Source: an uncultured Collinsella sp.
GTDB taxonomy: Bacteria > Actinomycetota > Coriobacteriia > Coriobacteriales > Coriobacteriaceae
Length of the DNA: 27,313 bases
Assembly: GCA_900762015.1 (NCBI GenBank)
Contig: CAAFEX010000068.1
Span: forward strand, 1 to 27,313
Direction of reading: 5' to 3'
Shown: positions 23,705 through 27,313 of the stretch, in pieces
Layout: every line of letters starts with the position of its first letter
Position numbering within the stretch: the stretch's first letter is position 1
Made by a program: the position numbers and the translations under genes
Notes under the pieces: model-generated
Databases searched by the model: none
What the model was told of the DNA's origin: nothing
What the model saw: the letters and a program-made list of their open reading frames with translations, nothing else

Positions 23705-25168
23705 CTACTCGTCGTGCTTCTCCTCGCGGCGTGCAGCAGCGCGTGCGTCGTGGATGCCCTTGATCGCGGCATGGCGAGCCGTTCGGGCATCATGGATGGC
23801 GTCGCGAGCCTCGGCGGTCGTCGCCTTGGCAGAGCGCAACTTGGCGGCCAGATCGGGGTTGGTTTCGGCGACCGCGGTAATCGCGGGGCCGTCGAGCTCC
23901 TCTTGCGTGGGCTCGGCCAAAAAGTCGATAGCATACTGGGCAGCCACCATGGAGCCCTTTGCCAGCACGGTCTCGTCAATCTTGTAAAAGCAGGAATGCT
24001 GGGCGTACGTGGCGCCAATCTTGGGGTTGCGCGTACCTACAAAGGCGAGCACGCCCGGTACGCGGCGCAGGTACTCCGAAAAATCCTCGCCCGAAAGCGT
24101 GCCGCGGTAATGGCCTTGACCGGTGGGACCCAGGCATTTGATTACAGCCTGACGACAACGCTCGCTCGAGGCGACGTCGTTTTCGACCTTGTAGTTGGCG
24201 ATGGTGTAGTCGGTGAGCTCTGCCTCGGCGCCCAAGGCGGCCGCGGTATGCTCCACGATGCGGCGCATAAGCTCCGGCATTTCCTCGTGGGTCGAATCGC
24301 CGTAGGTGCGCACCGTGCCGGCGAGGTAGGCCGTGCCGGCGATAACATTGCGCGCGGTGCCGCCGTGCAGCTCGCCGACGGTGATGACAGCCGGCTCATA
24401 GGGGCTGATCTCGCGCGAAACGATGGTCTGCAGGGCATTGACGATCTCGGCGGCCACCATGACGGCGTCGTGGCCGCGCTGGGGCATGGCGCCGTGGCAC
24501 GAGGTGCCGCGGACATCGATGCGGAACCAGTCGGTATTGGCCATGCGCGGTCCGGGCTCGCAGCTCACGGTGCCGGCGTCGACCTCACTCCAGATGTGCG
24601 CGGCGTAGGCGCCATCGACGCCGTCGAGCACGCCCGTGCCGATCATGAGCTTGGCGCCTTGGCCGTTTTCCTCGCTGGGCTGGAAGACGATGCGGACTTC
24701 GCCGTGGATGTCGTCGGTCATATGGCGCAGGATTTGCAGCGTGCCGAGCATCATGGCGATATGGCAGTCGTGGCCGCAGGCGTGCATGCAGCCCTCGTTG
24801 ACGCTGGCGAACTCATCGCCGGTCTGCTCGGTGACGGGCAGGGCGTCGATGTCGGCGCGCAGCAGGATGCGGCGGCGTGGCGTGCCGTCCTCGCGATAGG
24901 CGTCGGGCGCGGTGCCGCGAAGGGTCGCCACAAGGCCCGTCTTAAGGGGACGCTCGTAGGGGATATTCATGGCATCGAGCTGGTTGGCGATGTCGGAGGT
25001 CGTGCGCTCCTCGGCGAGGCTCAGCTCCGGGTGCTTATGGAAGTGCCGGCGCTGCTTGATGATATAGGGTTCAAACTCGGTAGCGATATCTTTGATGGCT
25101 GCAGTGACGTCGTCAGCCGCGCGAGCCTCGGTCGCCGCCATAATCTGCTGTGCCTTGGTCTTCGTCAT
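23705..25168 (-). CDS. M20-family metallo-amidohydrolase (M20D, N-acyl amino acid/hippurate hydrolase type)
   Basis: A 487-residue cytoplasmic dinuclear metal hydrolase. 'RRHFHKHPELS' (40-50), 'LRADIDALPV' (103-112), HACGHD (129-134) and 'FQPSEENGQGAKLMI' are the M20D signatures, including metal-binding His and Glu residues and the catalytic Glu pair. Relatives cleave N-acyl groups from amino acids or act on hippurate and similar amides; the substrate cannot be fixed here. The usual family length is ~390-400. The last ~70 residues are an extra Ala/Arg-rich helical tail with a repeated IHDAR motif. The start at 25168 follows AAGGAG at 9 nt; longer upstream reading is without family homology. 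It is divergent from the YtcJ-like gene, 168 bp apart. Confidence 0.9.
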   Translation of the reverse strand: MTKTKAQQIMAATEARAADDVTAAIKDIATEFEPYIIKQRRHFHKHPELSLAEERTTSDIANQLDAMNIPYERPLKTGLVATLRGTAPDAYREDGTPRRRILLRADIDALPVTEQTGDEFASVNEGCMHACGHDCHIAMMLGTLQILRHMTDDIHGEVRIVFQPSEENGQGAKLMIGTGVLDGVDGAYAAHIWSEVDAGTVSCEPGPRMANTDWFRIDVRGTSCHGAMPQRGHDAVMVAAEIVNALQTIVSREISPYEPAVITVGELHGGTARNVIAGTAYLAGTVRTYGDSTHEEMPELMRRIVEHTAAALGAEAELTDYTIANYKVENDVASSERCRQAVIKCLGPTGQGHYRGTLSGEDFSEYLRRVPGVLAFVGTRNPKIGATYAQHSCFYKIDETVLAKGSMVAAQYAIDFLAEPTQEELDGPAITAVAETNPDLAAKLRSAKATTAEARDAIHDARTARHAAIKGIHDARAAARREEKHDE

Positions 25169-25219
25169 GGTCGATTTGCTCCTTGCTGGGTTGATCGCAA
25201 AATCGTACAGGCTCTCTCC

Positions 25220-25249
25220 AGTATGCCACCTGCCGCTAGGGCTGGTAAA
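25220..25249 (-). promoter_or_regulatory. candidate promoter for the M20 hydrolase gene
   Basis: On the minus strand, TTTACC and CATACT lie 18 bp apart, each matching four of six consensus bases, about 52 bp upstream of the ATG. The facing gene has a TACACT box at 25293-25298 but no clear -35. Confidence 0.3.
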
Positions 25250-25336
25250 GTTGCCGTTTGCCGCTTGGGGTTTTGTTGCAAGGGCGGGGGAGTACACTCG
25301 GGGGTGTTGAATTTCCTGCCAGAGATGGGGATGCCC

Positions 25337-26974
25337 ATGCAACATATCGATCGGATTATCCGCTCCAAGAACGTCTTTACCGCGCAAGACGGCATCGATA
25401 CCGCCCGCGAGCTGGCGATTGCCATCGCAGGCGACCGTATCGTCGCAGTCGGTGCGCCCGATGACGTGATTGCCGCCGCGCCTGCCGCCACGCCGGTTAT
25501 CGACTACGGCGAGCAGTTTGTCTGCCCAGGTTTCCATGACGCTCATCTGCACTTCTTCCATACCTCGGTCGGCTCCTCGCCGTACATGCTCATGGATATG
25601 GGCACGTCCGAGGCTGCGCTGGTGCAGCACGCGCTCGAGTTTTCCCAGGACCTGCCCGATGACGCTTGGGTTGTGACGCAGGGCTGGCGCGACTACCGTT
25701 GGGACCCGCCCGAGCATCCTACCAAGGCGTCGCTCGATGCGGCATTCCCCGATCGTCCCTGCGTTATGTATTCGGGCGACGGGCATACGCTTTGGCTCAA
25801 CAGCCGCGCACTCGAGGCGCTCGGCGTCACACGCGACAGCGAGCCGCCAGCGGGCGGCAGCTACGACAAGGATGCAAACGGCGAGCTCACGGGCATTGCT
25901 CACGAGGCGGCTGCCATGCAGCTGCTACCGCGCTGCCTGGAGTGGCTGGGCGAGGACCGCATCGCGAGCGCTTACGCCGACCAGATGAAGCGTATGGCCG
26001 AGCAGGGCATCACCTCGATCTGCGATATGTCGCTCATGCCCATGCCGGGCTGCGATTTTATCCGCGACGACGTCTACGACAAACTGCAGGCAGCCGGCAA
26101 ACTGGGCATCCGAGCCCATCTATTCCCCACACTGCTGGATGACCAATCGCGCTTGGAAGAGCTACAGACCCGCTACGCGAACAACGCGCTGCTCTCGGCG
26201 CCTGGTTTTAAGCAGTTCTTCGATGGCGTGTCGAGCGAACACACGGCATATCTCACCGAGCCCTATACCAATCCGCGCTTCCCGGGCGACCAGGGCCGTC
26301 TGACGGTTCCGGCTGAGCGCATGCGCAAACTGGTTCTGGCGGCCGCGGAGCGCGGTCACACCGTGCGCATCCACGTCATTGGTGACGGTGCGATTCATGC
26401 CGCGCTGGATATCTTCGAGGAAGCGGCCGACCTGTACGGCCTGCCCCAGCACGGTCATAACACGCTTGAGCATCTGGAGAACCTCTTGCCCGAGGACATC
26501 GACCGCCTGCGCAAGCTCGACGTGGTTGCCTCGAGCCAGCCCTGCCATATCACGCTCGACCCGGGTGGTCCGGAGCGCGACCTGGGCTTGGAGCGCAGCC
26601 GCATCATGTGGCCGTTCGCAACCTATAAGCAGCGCGGCATTCGCCAAGCCTTCGGCACCGATAGCCCCATAACAGCTGTTACCAGCATGAACGTGCTCTA
26701 CACGGCCATCACGCGCCAGGACCCCAAAAGCCACTGGCCCGAGGGCGGCTGGTTGCCGAGCGAGCGCATCGATGCAGCAACAGCCCTGCGCAACTACACC
26801 CTGGGCAGCGCCTATGCAGCGGGCGACGAACAAAATCTCGGCAGCCTGGAGCCCGGCAAATACGCCGATCTGGTAGTCCTGGACCAAAACCCGCTCACCA
26901 TCGACCCCCAAGAGCTCCAGGCTACCAAGGTTCAAGCAACCTACCTGGCAGGTAACTTGATTTACGAGCGCTAA
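25337..26974 (+). CDS. YtcJ-like amidohydrolase (amidohydrolase-3 family)
   Basis: A 545-residue metal-dependent hydrolase of the YtcJ branch, whose characterised members act on N-substituted formamides and similar amides. 'FVCPGFHDAHLHFF' (61-74) contains the metal-binding HxH. 'TQGWRDYRWDPPEHPTKASL', 'YSGDGHTLWLNSRALEALGV', 'VRIHVIGDGAIHAALDIFE', 'LEHLENL' and 'AFGTDSPIT' follow in the expected order, supplying the remaining His and Asp ligands. The C-terminal β-sandwich returns at 'GSLEPGKYADLVVLDQNP'. The length is typical. The start is ambiguous between ATGs at 25331 and 25337; the latter has GGGG at 6 nt and begins close to homology. A TACACT box at 25293 may be its -10 element. The substrate is unknown. 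Confidence 0.88.
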   Translation: MQHIDRIIRSKNVFTAQDGIDTARELAIAIAGDRIVAVGAPDDVIAAAPAATPVIDYGEQFVCPGFHDAHLHFFHTSVGSSPYMLMDMGTSEAALVQHALEFSQDLPDDAWVVTQGWRDYRWDPPEHPTKASLDAAFPDRPCVMYSGDGHTLWLNSRALEALGVTRDSEPPAGGSYDKDANGELTGIAHEAAAMQLLPRCLEWLGEDRIASAYADQMKRMAEQGITSICDMSLMPMPGCDFIRDDVYDKLQAAGKLGIRAHLFPTLLDDQSRLEELQTRYANNALLSAPGFKQFFDGVSSEHTAYLTEPYTNPRFPGDQGRLTVPAERMRKLVLAAAERGHTVRIHVIGDGAIHAALDIFEEAADLYGLPQHGHNTLEHLENLLPEDIDRLRKLDVVASSQPCHITLDPGGPERDLGLERSRIMWPFATYKQRGIRQAFGTDSPITAVTSMNVLYTAITRQDPKSHWPEGGWLPSERIDAATALRNYTLGSAYAAGDEQNLGSLEPGKYADLVVLDQNPLTIDPQELQATKVQATYLAGNLIYER

Positions 26975-26993
26975 GTATTCATGCCGTACCGTT

Positions 26994-27046
26994 AAGCGCG
27001 GCTCGGGCAGCCAATTTTGGGATAACGCTCGAGCCGCGTTTGTTTG
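26994..27046 (+). terminator. terminator after the YtcJ-like gene
   Basis: AAGCGCGGCTCG (26994-27005) pairs with CGAGCCGCGTTT (27030-27041), with one G-U pair, around a 24-nt loop, followed by a T-rich tail (TGTTTG). Confidence 0.7.
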
Positions 27047-27233
27047 CCGGTGAGGATTTGTTAGGAGCGTCCCCGCTCTGCTGGATTTGGGCGCAGGGCG
27101 GACGCGCCGCTGCCCTGCGCGCTCAATTTGGACACCAGCAATGCTATCTCTTGGTGTTTTGCATACTTCCCATGGTCGCGCGCGCAGACGTGGTGTAAGA
27201 GTGTCCTGAGGTCCGTCGCTGCAAGTCCCGATG
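27047..27233. other. intergenic stretch with hairpins, no gene seen
   Basis: No convincing coding frame. It contains a small GAGC/GCTC hairpin with loop GTCCCC (27065-27078), and a perfect 9-bp inverted repeat GCGCAGGGC/GCCCTGCGC (27091-27099 and 27112-27120) without a T run. ACACCA/TGGTGT arms, followed by TTTT, lie at about 27132-27160. Confidence 0.5.
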
Positions 27234-27313
27234 TTACTCCTTCTTGAGACCGCGCTTCTCGACTATCTCGTCCACTATCTCCCTGGCGCGCCGCCCGAGC
27301 GCGCGGCGCCTCC
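27234..27313 (-). CDS. possible C-terminal end of a minus-strand gene (partial)
   Basis: On the minus strand the last 80 bases read as an open frame ending in TAA at 27234-27236. It encodes about 25 residues, basic at first (RRRALGRRAR) and then the amphipathic EIVDEIVEKRGLKKE. This looks like a natural protein C-terminus, but it is too short to name a family and its start lies beyond the window. Confidence 0.35.
   Translation of the reverse strand, partial: RRRALGRRAREIVDEIVEKRGLKKE

Noticed and set aside
23714..25336. N-terminal ~540-codon extension of the YtcJ-like gene's frame
   Set aside because: It is antisense to the M20 hydrolase and has low-complexity Gly/Ala/Val sequence; family homology starts only at about 25337.
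25169..25903. Upstream extension of the M20 hydrolase frame
   Set aside because: It lies antisense to the start of the YtcJ-like gene and crosses the control region; the ATG at 25168 has a proper ribosome binding site and starts the family fold.

Overview
The window is high-GC DNA with tightly packed genes, strong GGAGG-type ribosome binding sites and frequent GTG/TTG starts. It fits a gut actinobacterium of the Coriobacteriia, most likely Collinsella or a close relative. This is inferred from overall gene content: a remnant resembling coriobacterial aryl-sulfate sulfotransferases, an LAxTG-anchored surface protein, an AmaP/DUF2273/Asp23 operon and a CoaX pantothenate kinase. No rRNA, tRNA, CRISPR array, transposase or prophage gene was seen.

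Layout. 1-5.6 kb: a TetR-type regulator followed 11 nt later by a 1593-residue acyl-CoA dehydratase activase-type protein with two ATPase modules, closed by a strong terminator. 5.6-6.1 kb: the 3' end of a decayed aryl-sulfate sulfotransferase gene. 6.2-7.3 kb (minus): a DUF389 membrane protein carrying an EF-hand-like loop. 7.6-11.1 kb: a large secreted, sortase-anchored protein with a CAP domain between two equally long coiled coils. 11.3-13.0 kb (minus): an OPT-family transporter with a structured leader. 13.2-16.0 kb: housekeeping genes coaX, dCMP deaminase, a NifU-domain Fe-S protein and lgt. 16.1-18.3 kb: a large polytopic membrane protein. 18.5-19.3 kb: a YebC/PmpR translation or regulatory factor. 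19.4-20.9 kb: the envelope-stress operon amaP, DUF2273 and asp23. 21.1-23.6 kb: a YitT-family membrane protein and a zinc-ribbon/DUF4013 membrane protein with a Glu-Pro repeat tail. 23.7-27.0 kb: a divergent pair of hydrolases, an M20 peptidase/amidohydrolase (minus) and a YtcJ-like amidohydrolase (plus). The right edge may hold the end of a minus-strand gene.

How the genes relate. Much of the content concerns the cell envelope: Lgt for lipoprotein maturation, the Asp23 group at the membrane, a wall-anchored stalk protein and several polytopic membrane proteins. Metabolic genes cover CoA synthesis, dCMP deamination, Fe-S delivery and amide hydrolysis. The activase is presumably oxygen-sensitive, as expected in a strict anaerobe.

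The least ordinary signals are the likely hairpin-stalk architecture of the CAP surface protein with a G9 tract just after its signal peptide, the doubled activase with an amphipathic N-terminal extension, the EF-hand in a DUF389 protein, and a set of intergenic hairpins whose arms differ while the loop keeps a GGGGAC/GGGGTC core.
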